Positions 53,894-63,101 of a stretch of 64,000 nt of DNA are shown here, one piece after another. Numbering within the stretch: position 1 is the first letter of the stretch; each line of letters starts with the position of its first letter. The notes beneath the pieces were generated by a model. The model saw nothing but the letters and a program-made list of their open reading frames with translations. It made no database searches and was not told where the DNA came from. Source of the stretch: an uncultured Christensenella sp. (GTDB taxonomy: Bacteria > Bacillota > Clostridia > Christensenellales > Borkfalkiaceae); NCBI GenBank assembly GCA_910577875.1, contig CAJTNY010000002.1, forward strand, positions 54,633-118,632, given 5' to 3'. The translations under genes were made by a program, and so were the position numbers.

Positions 53894-55180
53894 ATGAAAA
53901 AACAAATTACATCTTTTGTTATATGCGGTTTACTCAGCTTCGGCGCTTTGGCGTGCGCTGCTGGTTGCGGCGGTACAGGTGGTAAAGGCGACACTATCAA
54001 ATTAACCGTCTGGGGTTCTGCCGCTCAGGAGACGACTTTTAAGGAAATGGTTGAAGAGTTTAAAAAAGCAAATCCGGATAAAAATTACGATATAACCGTA
54101 GGTATAGGAGAAGAGGATATGGCTTACAGCAACGTAAGTAAAGATACTTCCGCGGCTGCCGATGTCTTTTGTTATGCCAACGATCAGCTTATTCCGCTTT
54201 TGCGTTCCGGTGCGCTGGCGAGAATAGGAGGAGAAAATCTCGAATTTATAAAATCGAGCAACAGCGTTGACTCGGTTGAGGCGGGTTCTATAAATTACGG
54301 CACGGCTGAGGAGGAAGTTTACGGTTATCCGTATGCATCGGGTAATGGATATTTTTTGGTATATGACAAATCCGTAATCACGGAAGAGCAGACGGCGACG
54401 CTTGAAGGCGTTATTGCTGCTTGCGAAAATAAGAATAAACAAATCGGCTGGGCTCTGGATGTACCTTGGTACACCGCAGGCTGGTTTTTCTCGTTTGGCT
54501 GTAATTACAGCGTAAAGTACGATTATAAGAATAACTATAAAGAAACAGAGGTCGGTTTGGAAGGGTTTAACGGTGAAGAAGGTATAAAGGCTTCGAAAGC
54601 TATGCATAAACTTACGCTCAGTAAATCTTTTGCGGGAAGCAATACCGATAACAACACCATTACGACTAAGTTCGGTACTGGCGATATGGCGGCTGCGGTT
54701 ACCGGCACTTGGCTCGTTAAATCTATACAACAAAAACTCGGCGACAATTACGGTGTATGCAAACTTCCGACCGTAACCGTCGAAGGCGAAACAAAACAGC
54801 TTGCCTCTTTTATAGGCTATAAACTTTTAGGCGTAAATTCTCATTGCAAAAATCCCGCCGAGGCTCACAGACTTGCAAAATTTCTTTCAAGCGAAGCTAT
54901 GCAGAAAGTCCGTTTTGAAAAGCATCTGACGGTTCCTTCCAACAATACTTTATTGGCACTTGATTCGGTTAAGAATGATGTTACCGTCAAGGCGCTTAAC
55001 GAACAGAACAAGTTTGCTTTGGAACAGGTTTCCGTTCCTACTAATTTTTGGGAGCCTTTAAAAACTTACGGAAGTTACATAATAAAAGATTTGTTAAACG
55101 AAATGGGTACGGACGGCAAACTTTCATATCAGGAAAGACTGAACACTATGGTAGAGTTGATGAAGTCATCGATAAATTAA
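53894..55180 (+). CDS. Maltodextrin-type ABC substrate-binding lipoprotein (428 aa)
   Basis: MalE/MdxE-like solute-binding lipoprotein. Signal peptide with Cys near residue 21-25 (ACAAGC), then IKLTVWGSAAQETTFKEMVEEF, typical of the family. Aromatic residues in the ligand site are plausible (ALDVPWYTAGWFFSFG). Together with the next genes it forms a complete importer. Site AGGAGGAA before the ATG. Confidence 0.9.
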   Translation: MKKQITSFVICGLLSFGALACAAGCGGTGGKGDTIKLTVWGSAAQETTFKEMVEEFKKANPDKNYDITVGIGEEDMAYSNVSKDTSAAADVFCYANDQLIPLLRSGALARIGGENLEFIKSSNSVDSVEAGSINYGTAEEEVYGYPYASGNGYFLVYDKSVITEEQTATLEGVIAACENKNKQIGWALDVPWYTAGWFFSFGCNYSVKYDYKNNYKETEVGLEGFNGEEGIKASKAMHKLTLSKSFAGSNTDNNTITTKFGTGDMAAAVTGTWLVKSIQQKLGDNYGVCKLPTVTVEGETKQLASFIGYKLLGVNSHCKNPAEAHRLAKFLSSEAMQKVRFEKHLTVPSNNTLLALDSVKNDVTVKALNEQNKFALEQVSVPTNFWEPLKTYGSYIIKDLLNEMGTDGKLSYQERLNTMVELMKSSIN

Positions 55181-55198
55181 GTTGTTTGGAGTTGGAAT

Positions 55199-56704
55199 AT
55201 GAATTTGGAATATCTGAAAATGTCGCCGCTTGAAAAGTTTTGGTTTAATTTTAAAGGCTTTTTCAAGCGCTTGCCTGCGGCTTTTTCGGCGTTTTTTAAG
55301 GCTATACCGAAAAAATTATATAAACTGTGGCTTGCTTTTTCGGGTATATTTATCAATATCGGCAAAGCGGCAAAAGACGGGGATTGGAAAACGCGGTTGT
55401 CTTTCGGCGCAATGGGCTTCGGTCTTATAGCGAGAAAGCAATATTTGCGCGGAATATTTTATCTCGTATTTGAGATTTGTTTCGTTTTATATATGGTATT
55501 TTTCGGTTGGAAATACCTGTCTAAAATGGGTAGTTTGGGCGAAACCGCCCGCGTAGAAGTATGGGATGAAGGCTTGGGAATTTTTACGTATAAGTATTAC
55601 GATAACAGTTTGCTTATATTACTTTATTCCTTGCTTACGCTGTTTATAATGGCTGGATTTGTTTTCGTGTGGTATCACAACGTAAAGGGTAGTTACCTTA
55701 TTCAGCAGTTTGAGGAAGCTAAACTCAAACTTCCCGACGTAAAAGACGAGCTACGTTCTTATGCAAACGAAAATTATCATAAATCATTGCTGTCGATTCC
55801 TCTTTTAGGCTTGGTAGTATTTACGATATTGCCGATATTCTTTATGGTATTTATCGCATTTACTAACTTCGACAAAGTTCATTATCCTCCTAAAGAATTG
55901 TTTCAATGGGTTGGTATGGACAATTTCGTAAATGTTTTAGGCGGAGGAATTTCGGCGAACAGTAAAGTATTTGCCTACACGTTTGCCGAAGTGTTGCTGT
56001 GGACTATTGTTTGGGCGTTGTTTGCAACATTTACCAATTACATATTGGGAATGATAGTAGCTATTTTAATAAACAAGAAAGGCGTGAGAGGTAAAAAGGT
56101 TTTTCGTACAATACTTGTTATGACTATAGCCGTTCCGCAGTTCGTTTCTCTGATGTTTATGTCGCAACTACTTTCCGACCAAGGACTTTTGAACAATATT
56201 TTGCTGAATTTAGGCTGGATAAGCAAGCCGATACCTTTTCTTACGAACGGCACTGCCGCTAAGATTACCGTTATCGTTGTAAATATGTGGATAGGTATTC
56301 CTTATTCTATGCTTATCTGTACCGGTATACTGATGAATATCCCCGAGGATTTATACGAGTCGGCGCGTATGGACGGAGCGAGTCCAGTTAGAGCTTATAT
56401 GAAAATAACTCTTCCGTATATGCTTCATATAACTACGCCTTATCTTATAACTCAGTTTATCGGAAACCTGAATAACTTTAACGTGATATTTTTGCTTACG
56501 GGCGGTAATCCGTCATCTCTCGATATGCAGTTTGCGGGTAAGACCGACCTTTTGATAACCTGGCTGTATAAACTTACGGTAAGCGAAAGTCAATTCGGGC
56601 TTGCTTCTGTTATAGGTATATTCACGTTTGTAATAGTTGCGGTGCTTTCGCTCGTTCTTTACAATCATTCCAAATCGGTGAAAAACGAGGAGGATTTTAT
56701 GTAA
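55199..56704 (+). CDS. Maltodextrin-type ABC permease, MalF-like (501 aa)
   Basis: Inner-membrane permease. The N-terminal 60 residues are amphipathic and basic; the protein then has about eight hydrophobic segments and a large loop, like MalF rather than the short sugar permeases. EAA coupling loop EDLYESARMDGASPVRAYMK near residue 385. The stop codon overlaps the next ATG by one base. Confidence 0.9.
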   Translation: MNLEYLKMSPLEKFWFNFKGFFKRLPAAFSAFFKAIPKKLYKLWLAFSGIFINIGKAAKDGDWKTRLSFGAMGFGLIARKQYLRGIFYLVFEICFVLYMVFFGWKYLSKMGSLGETARVEVWDEGLGIFTYKYYDNSLLILLYSLLTLFIMAGFVFVWYHNVKGSYLIQQFEEAKLKLPDVKDELRSYANENYHKSLLSIPLLGLVVFTILPIFFMVFIAFTNFDKVHYPPKELFQWVGMDNFVNVLGGGISANSKVFAYTFAEVLLWTIVWALFATFTNYILGMIVAILINKKGVRGKKVFRTILVMTIAVPQFVSLMFMSQLLSDQGLLNNILLNLGWISKPIPFLTNGTAAKITVIVVNMWIGIPYSMLICTGILMNIPEDLYESARMDGASPVRAYMKITLPYMLHITTPYLITQFIGNLNNFNVIFLLTGGNPSSLDMQFAGKTDLLITWLYKLTVSESQFGLASVIGIFTFVIVAVLSLVLYNHSKSVKNEEDFM

Positions 56705-57564
56705 TGAATAACAGGAAATTCAGGAGTAAAAAAGGAAAAGAACGGATTACGAACATAATTATCTACACAGTACTTGTATTAATTTCGCTTGTTTGGCTTA
56801 TACCGTTTTTAATACTGATAATTCAGTCGTTCAGTGGAGGTTCGGGTATGGCGTCCAACTCGATTTTTCCCAAACGATGGACGTTCGATAACTACATAAA
56901 GCTCTTTACTGAAACCAAGTTTTTAACCTGGTACGGTAATACTATGCTTGTTTCAGTGGTTGTAACGATAGTTCAGACTATAATTGTGCTTATGACGAGT
57001 TATGCGCTTTCAAGGCTTCGTTTTAAAATGCGTAAACCGCTTATGAATTTAATGCTGATTCTCGGTATGTTTCCGGGCTTTTTATCAATGACGGCGGTAT
57101 ATTTCGTTTTGAAAGAAATAAATCTTACACAAAATCTGTTCGGGTTGATATTGGTATATTCCGCAAGCTCTGCGATGCAGTATTACATATGCAAAGGTTT
57201 TTTTGATACGATACCGAGATCATTGGATGAAGCTGCGCGTATAGATGGAGCAAGCCGACACACAGTGTTTATGAAAATTATTTTGCCGCTGGCAAAACCT
57301 ATAATTATCTATACAATTTTAACGGCGTTTATTGCGCCTTGGGGAGAGTATATGTTCTCGTCGTTCATAATGCTCGGCGATCCTGAAAAATATACGGTCG
57401 CAGTCGGTATGAAGTCGTGGCTGGATAACTCCGTGCTAGCGAGCGAATATTTTACGGTGTTCTGTGCCGCCGCCGTTGTGGTTTCTATTCCTATAACGGC
57501 TCTGTTTATCTGGTTGCAGCGTTACTATGTAGAGGGCGTTACGGGAGGTTCCGTAAAAGGATAA
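56704..57564 (+). CDS. Maltodextrin-type ABC permease, MalG-like (286 aa)
   Basis: Second permease, six hydrophobic segments; EAA loop SLDEAARIDGASRHTVFMK near residue 175, and the C-terminal end RYYVEGVTGGSVKG characteristic of MalG-type proteins. Starts at the stop of the MalF-like gene. Confidence 0.92.
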   Translation: MNNRKFRSKKGKERITNIIIYTVLVLISLVWLIPFLILIIQSFSGGSGMASNSIFPKRWTFDNYIKLFTETKFLTWYGNTMLVSVVVTIVQTIIVLMTSYALSRLRFKMRKPLMNLMLILGMFPGFLSMTAVYFVLKEINLTQNLFGLILVYSASSAMQYYICKGFFDTIPRSLDEAARIDGASRHTVFMKIILPLAKPIIIYTILTAFIAPWGEYMFSSFIMLGDPEKYTVAVGMKSWLDNSVLASEYFTVFCAAAVVVSIPITALFIWLQRYYVEGVTGGSVKG

Positions 57565-57578
57565 GAGGTAATATAAAA

Positions 57579-59474
57579 ATGGCTGACGTAAGTTTAAAAC
57601 ATATTTACAAAGTATATTCAAACGGCACGAAGGCGGTAAACGACTTTAATATGGAGATAGAAGATAAAGAGTTTATTGTGTTCGTCGGACCTTCGGGTTG
57701 CGGAAAATCCACAACGCTCAGAATGATTGCGGGTTTGGAAGATATTTCCGCAGGTGAACTTAAAATAGGCGATACAATCGTAAACGATATGGAACCCAAG
57801 GACAGGGATATAGCAATGGTTTTCCAAAATTATGCGCTTTATCCGCATATGACCGTTTACGAAAATATTGCGTTCGGGCTCAGACTTAGAAAATTGCCCA
57901 AAGACGAAATACACAGTAGAGTAATCGAGGCGGCGGAAATTTTGGGCATAACAGATTATCTCGGAAAAAAACCGAAAGAAATGTCGGGCGGACAGAGGCA
58001 AAGGGTCGCTCTCGGACGCGCTATCGTTCGAGAGCCGAAAGTAATGCTTTTAGATGAGCCTCTTTCGAATTTGGATGCAAAACTCAGAACCCAGATGAGA
58101 GCCGAGATTGCCAAACTGCATAAAAAGCTGGGAACTACTTTTATCTATGTCACGCACGACCAGGTTGAAGCTATGACTATGGGGACGCGTATTGTTGTTA
58201 TGAAAAACGGATACGTCCAGCAAATAGACACGCCAAAAAACCTTTATAATTATCCTGCAAACAAATTTGTCGCAGGCTTCATCGGTACTCCTCAGATGAG
58301 CTTTTTCGAAGGTACGCTTAAAAAAGACGGAGAATACGTAATAATTAAATTCGACTGCTCGGATGCCGATATTAAAGTTCCGTATTCGTTGCTGTATAAA
58401 GCAAAGCCTTCAAGTCTTGACGGTAAAACCAAAGTATATATAGGATTCCGAGCCGAAGATGTTTCTCTTGCGGAGAGCAATTCGGAAAATAACCTTGCAG
58501 TAATAAATGCCGTTGTATCTCACAGGGAAGAACTCGGAAACGAAACGCTTATTTACGCTTATTTATGCGGCTTTCAAGAGGAGGCGGGGAGTTCGAGAAT
58601 TATCATTAAAGACAATTGCGGAAAGGAAATAAATTCGGGCGATATAATTAAAGTTGCGCTTGACATCGGGAAAGCGCATTTGTTCGACAAAGAAACGGAG
58701 AACTCCGTATTGCCTCGCGTTCCAGAATATAATTATTTGGATTGTCAAATAAAGGACGGAAAACTAATATTCCACGGAACTGCGTTTGAAATTCCTTCCG
58801 CAATAAAGTGCGCAAATACAAACGGCGAATTGCTTCTTCCTTCTAACGCTGTGACTTTCGGCGGAAAAATTAAAGCGGAAATAGTTTCGTGCGAAGAAAT
58901 TAACGGAATAAATCTTTTTTCGCTTGCGGTTAACGGCGGCAGACTGTTTGCCTTATCTCACGAAAAAATCGAAAGGAACACTGTGAATATCGGAATAGAT
59001 TTCAAAAAAATAACCGTTATTGCGGACGGCGAAAATGTAATTGCGCCCATTAACGAAGTAAACAGTTTTAACTGTACGTTTGTAAAACGTAAAACTAAGC
59101 GAAGAATAGAACAAAACGGTAAAGTTAAAAATAAGAAAACAATAGAATTCGGATTTTTAACGGAAGACGTGTTTTTCAGCGCATCAGACGATGCGGTGCA
59201 AAAAATATTTTCTGCGCTCGGAGTAAAAAAAGCGTATGTATCCACGCTTAAAATGGAATGCGGAATTCACGATACTGTCGTATCCGATACAGGTATACCG
59301 GCAAAGGTTGAAAGTGTTTTAGAATACGGAGAGGATAAATTTTTAAAATGTAAAATAGGTGATAATACTGTTTACGTTAAGACGGACAGAGAATACGACG
59401 GCGATATTTTCATTGCGCCGGATATGGATAAAATAGGCGTTGTAGAAAAGGAAAGAGAAATTAAAATAATTTAA
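57579..59474 (+). CDS. MalK/MsmX-like sugar ABC ATPase with long C-terminal extension (631 aa)
   Basis: ATPase that powers the importer. Standard nucleotide-binding domain (about 1-235): Walker A GPSGCGKST, signature MSGGQRQRVALGRA, Walker B VMLLDEP, H-loop YVTHDQVEA. A TOBE-type domain (about 250-370; VYIGFRAEDVSLAE) follows as in MsmX, which usually ends near residue 370. Here about 260 further residues follow with no recognised family: two or three beta-rich pieces (KLIFHGTAFEIPSAI; FGGKIKAEIVSCEEING; VYVKTDREYDGDIFI) that look like additional OB/TOBE-like units. They could sense an inducer or regulate the transporter. No frameshift or fusion junction is visible. Confidence 0.88.
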   Translation: MADVSLKHIYKVYSNGTKAVNDFNMEIEDKEFIVFVGPSGCGKSTTLRMIAGLEDISAGELKIGDTIVNDMEPKDRDIAMVFQNYALYPHMTVYENIAFGLRLRKLPKDEIHSRVIEAAEILGITDYLGKKPKEMSGGQRQRVALGRAIVREPKVMLLDEPLSNLDAKLRTQMRAEIAKLHKKLGTTFIYVTHDQVEAMTMGTRIVVMKNGYVQQIDTPKNLYNYPANKFVAGFIGTPQMSFFEGTLKKDGEYVIIKFDCSDADIKVPYSLLYKAKPSSLDGKTKVYIGFRAEDVSLAESNSENNLAVINAVVSHREELGNETLIYAYLCGFQEEAGSSRIIIKDNCGKEINSGDIIKVALDIGKAHLFDKETENSVLPRVPEYNYLDCQIKDGKLIFHGTAFEIPSAIKCANTNGELLLPSNAVTFGGKIKAEIVSCEEINGINLFSLAVNGGRLFALSHEKIERNTVNIGIDFKKITVIADGENVIAPINEVNSFNCTFVKRKTKRRIEQNGKVKNKKTIEFGFLTEDVFFSASDDAVQKIFSALGVKKAYVSTLKMECGIHDTVVSDTGIPAKVESVLEYGEDKFLKCKIGDNTVYVKTDREYDGDIFIAPDMDKIGVVEKEREIKII

Positions 59475-59502
59475 TCAATATACGGCTAGACAAGGTGAAA
59501 TA

Positions 59503-61743
59503 ATGGACAAAATAAAGTTTATTGAAAAATTAAAAGAACTCGATACAAACGGTAAAACGACATTAGATCTTTACAATGAAATATCGTTGCTTGCAATGAA
59601 GTACGGAATGCAGAGCGCAAAACCTTTTAATGGGAAAAATGCTTATTATCTTTCAATGGAGTTTTTGATAGGGCGAAGTTTTTATAACAATCTTTTAGAA
59701 CTCGGCGTTCTTGAGGAAACAAAATGTGTGCTTGCGGAAAAGGGTATTGATATAAACGTTTTTGAAGAAATAGAGGATGCCGCGCTAGGTAACGGCGGAC
59801 TTGGAAGATTGGCGGCTTGTTTTCTCGATTCGGCTGCCGGTTTGGGTTTGCCGCTTCATGGCTACGGAATACGTTACAAATACGGACTTTTTAAACAGGC
59901 GATAGAAAACGGTTTTCAAGTGGAACTGCCCGATGATTGGCAACGTTTCGGCGACCCGTGGTCTATCCGCCGCGATGATGAAAAACGGCTTATAGAGTTT
60001 GCAGATATGAAAGTTTATGCTGTGCCTTACGATATGCCTGTTTTCGGTAAGAAAATAAACAGGTTGCGTTTGTTTCAGGCCGAAGGAAGCGCCGAGGCGG
60101 AAAAAATCAGCGAGTATCTTTATCCTGCGGACGATACTGAAGACGGAAAAATTTTACGTCTTCGTCAGGAATACTTCTTTTCTGCGGCGGCTGTCGGCGA
60201 GCTCTTGGAAGGCTTCGTCGGGCAGCACGGAAAAGATTTCGTTAAATTCCCCGAGTTTAACGTAATTCAATTAAACGATACTCACCCTGTTATTGCAATA
60301 GCGGAATTTATAAGACTGCTTACTAAGAAATACGGTATGGATTTTGCGGATGCACTAATACTTGCAAAACAGACGTTTGCCTATACAAACCACACGATTT
60401 TGCCGGAAGCATTAGAGTGCTGGAACGATGATTATGTAAAAAAGATTTTGCCAGAAATCGCCGATATTATGATAAAAATCGGCGAATATGCCGTTCACGA
60501 ATTTAAAGAATTGGGATGCAGAAAAGAGCAGATAACGGATATGGCGATATATTCAGAAGGCAGATTTTATATGGCTAACCTTGCCGTATATATTGCCAAA
60601 ACGGTAAACGGTGTCGCTGCGTTGCATACGGAAATTTTAAAAAACAAATTGTTTTCTACAGCTCATAAATTTTATCCGCATAAATTGCAAAATAAAACCA
60701 ACGGCATAACGCACCGCCGTTGGTTGGAATTGTGCAACAAAGAGTTATCGGAGCTTTTGGATAAAACTATTGGTCGCGGATGGAGAGTTGATATAACCTG
60801 TTTAGAACGTTTTAACGATTTTACAGAAGAAACGATAGACGAATTTATTCAAGTAAAGCAGACAAAAAAAGAACAATTATTAAAATATATTGCAAAAGCA
60901 GAGGGCGTAAAGATTTCTGCCGACTTTCTTGTGTTTGCGCAGGTCAAAAGATTGCACGAATATAAAAGACAGCTTATGACTGCGTTCGCCATTCTTGAAA
61001 TTTACTACGCAATCAAAAGCGGCGAATTGCGCGATTTTACTCCGTCTGTTTTCATATTCGGGGCTAAGAGTGCTCCGGCGTATAAAAGAGCCAAAGCAAT
61101 TATTAAGTTTATCAACGAGATTGCTGCAAAGGTTAACTCCGACAGCCAAACTAACGGTAAATTAAAAGTTGTGTTTGTGCAAAATTACAACGTGTCTTAT
61201 GCGGAAAAGATTGTTGCGGGAACGGACGTTTCTTTGCAGGTTTCAACTGCGGGTCTTGAAGCGAGCGGAACGGGTAATATGAAATTTATGATGAACGGCG
61301 CGGTAACCTGCGGTACAATGGACGGAGCGAATATAGAAATTGTCGAGAAAGCAGGGAAAGAGAATAATTATATTTTCGGGGCAACCGTGGAAGAGCTCGC
61401 AAAACTCAAAGAAGAAGGATATAATCCGTCAAGCTTTTTGTCAAATGCTAATCATAAAAAAGCAGTGGAAAGTCTTATAGACGGAACTTTTTCTGACGGC
61501 GGTTCGGGAGAATTTAAGGAACTTTACGATAGTTTAACTGCGGGGGCAAGTTGGCACGAACCCGACAATTATTTCGTATTGTATGATTTGGAATGCTATG
61601 TTAATACGCTTATTAAAGTTTGCCGCGATTATTCGGATAAAAAATTATTCGCCCAAAAACAGTTGATAAATATTGCGAATTCGGCATATTTTTCGTCTGA
61701 CAGAACTATAAAAGAATACGCGAAAGATATCTGGAAAATTTAG
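59503..61743 (+). CDS. glgP: Glycogen/maltodextrin phosphorylase, GT35 (746 aa)
   Basis: Releases glucose-1-phosphate from alpha-1,4-glucans with PLP. N-terminal AYYLSMEFLIGRSFYNNL, NGGLGRLAACFLDS and YGIRYKYGLFKQ; PLP lysine K594 in SGTGNMKFMMNGAV, preceded by VSTAGLEASG. At 746 residues it is shorter than most (about 800), so some surface loops are missing. Placed after the importer, it would act on imported or trimmed maltodextrins; no malQ is in the window. Confidence 0.93.
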   Translation: MDKIKFIEKLKELDTNGKTTLDLYNEISLLAMKYGMQSAKPFNGKNAYYLSMEFLIGRSFYNNLLELGVLEETKCVLAEKGIDINVFEEIEDAALGNGGLGRLAACFLDSAAGLGLPLHGYGIRYKYGLFKQAIENGFQVELPDDWQRFGDPWSIRRDDEKRLIEFADMKVYAVPYDMPVFGKKINRLRLFQAEGSAEAEKISEYLYPADDTEDGKILRLRQEYFFSAAAVGELLEGFVGQHGKDFVKFPEFNVIQLNDTHPVIAIAEFIRLLTKKYGMDFADALILAKQTFAYTNHTILPEALECWNDDYVKKILPEIADIMIKIGEYAVHEFKELGCRKEQITDMAIYSEGRFYMANLAVYIAKTVNGVAALHTEILKNKLFSTAHKFYPHKLQNKTNGITHRRWLELCNKELSELLDKTIGRGWRVDITCLERFNDFTEETIDEFIQVKQTKKEQLLKYIAKAEGVKISADFLVFAQVKRLHEYKRQLMTAFAILEIYYAIKSGELRDFTPSVFIFGAKSAPAYKRAKAIIKFINEIAAKVNSDSQTNGKLKVVFVQNYNVSYAEKIVAGTDVSLQVSTAGLEASGTGNMKFMMNGAVTCGTMDGANIEIVEKAGKENNYIFGATVEELAKLKEEGYNPSSFLSNANHKKAVESLIDGTFSDGGSGEFKELYDSLTAGASWHEPDNYFVLYDLECYVNTLIKVCRDYSDKKLFAQKQLINIANSAYFSSDRTIKEYAKDIWKI

Positions 61744-61764
61744 AATTATATTGCTGCATTTATA

Positions 61765-61801
61765 AACCCGACTGAATCCGTACACTGTTTCAGTCGGGTT
61801 T
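61765..61801 (+). terminator. Terminator of the glucan operon
   Basis: Perfect 12-bp stem (61765-61776 with 61789-61800) with a 12-nt loop. Followed by TATTAC, a modest T run. Confidence 0.75.
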
Positions 61802-61848
61802 ATTACTGCCTATTTTTTAGCATCGTTAACTTTAATTATGTTCAACGC

Positions 61849-61877
61849 TTGAAAAAATTACTGATTTTTGATATAAT
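61849..61877 (+). promoter_or_regulatory. Sigma-A promoter, leaderless, for the serine hydrolase
   Basis: -35 TTGAAA (61849-61854), 17-bp spacer, -10 TATAAT (61872-61877), 6 bases to the ATG at 61884. Confidence 0.7.
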
Positions 61878-61883
61878 GTTTGT

Positions 61884-63101
61884 ATGAAAAATGCATTAGA
61901 CAAAAAGAAAAAAATATTGATAGGTATCATAACGCCGGTTTTTGCATTACTTTTGGCGTTCTTCATTTTATGCGTTACTACAACGTGTATGTATTCCCCG
62001 ACTTTTTTAGGGAGGGTTCTCACGCATTGGGATTCAAAAGTTACCGATTATAAGGTTTTTCCCGAAAGAATTATTGAAAAAAGTGAAAAGCCTTATTCTT
62101 ATATAAAAGATATAAATTCAGATTTAAGAAATATTACCGTCAAAAACTCAAATAAACAAAAATCACTTGCCGATTTTGTTAAGAAAACCGATACAACATC
62201 TTTCATTATCGTACAAAACGATAAAATTGTATACGAGCAATACGCAAACGGTTATAGCGAAAATTCAATCAACACTTCTTTTTCTATGGCAAAATCGGTT
62301 GTTTCGCTTTTAATTGGCAAAGCAATAGAAAACGGCAATATAAAAAGCGTTACCGAACCTATTTCGAATTATATACACGAATTTGAAAATAAAGAAATAG
62401 GTCAAATTACTATCGAAGATTTGTTGCTTATGCGCTCAGAAATCGTTTATGACGAAAATAAATTTTTATGGTTCGGAGACGACGCTTTAACGTATTGGTA
62501 CGACGATTTGCGAGAACTTGCTTTGTCGCATATAAATTTAACGGATAAATATAGCGGACGTTTTCATTATAATAATTATCATCCTTTATTGCTCGGTTTG
62601 ATACTGGAACACAGTACGGGACAAAGTGTTTCGCAATTTTTTGAGCTTGAAATATGGCAGAAAATAGGAGCGGAATATAACGCGTCTTGGAGTTTGGACA
62701 GCAAAAAATCGGGCTTTGAAAAAATGGAGAGCGGAATAAATTTTTGCGCCGTAGATTTTTTGAAAATCGGAAGTATGGTATTGCATAACGGTTATTTTAA
62801 CGGAACGCAAATTATAGATGATAAATGGCTGACAAATTCAACTCTTTGTGATTTTCCTATAAATTCCGCAGAATACGAGAACACTTTTCTTTCCGGTAAG
62901 AATATAGGCTATAAATATATGTGGTATAGCACACCGTCGGCGCAATCGGGTTATGATATAATAGCTTGGGGCAAATCCGACCAAATTTTATATATTTCGC
63001 CTGCAAATAATATTGTAATTTTACGCACGGGTAAAACCGACGGCGGTGTGTCAAATTGGGTAGAAACGATTAAGGAAATTTTAACGGCTATCGTTACGTA
63101 A
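61884..63101 (+). CDS. Membrane-anchored serine beta-lactamase-like hydrolase (405 aa)
   Basis: Class C beta-lactamase-like / penicillin-binding-protein fold (Pfam Beta-lactamase group). One N-terminal membrane segment (about 11-33) anchors the catalytic domain outside. Catalytic S134-x-x-K137 (SFSMAKSVV), with YNNYHPLLLG as the Tyr-x-Asn box. Such proteins include esterases, peptidases and rarely true beta-lactamases; resistance cannot be inferred. Leaderless start; its 3' end overlaps the convergent recombinase gene by 21 bases. Confidence 0.82.
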   Translation: MKNALDKKKKILIGIITPVFALLLAFFILCVTTTCMYSPTFLGRVLTHWDSKVTDYKVFPERIIEKSEKPYSYIKDINSDLRNITVKNSNKQKSLADFVKKTDTTSFIIVQNDKIVYEQYANGYSENSINTSFSMAKSVVSLLIGKAIENGNIKSVTEPISNYIHEFENKEIGQITIEDLLLMRSEIVYDENKFLWFGDDALTYWYDDLRELALSHINLTDKYSGRFHYNNYHPLLLGLILEHSTGQSVSQFFELEIWQKIGAEYNASWSLDSKKSGFEKMESGINFCAVDFLKIGSMVLHNGYFNGTQIIDDKWLTNSTLCDFPINSAEYENTFLSGKNIGYKYMWYSTPSAQSGYDIIAWGKSDQILYISPANNIVILRTGKTDGGVSNWVETIKEILTAIVT

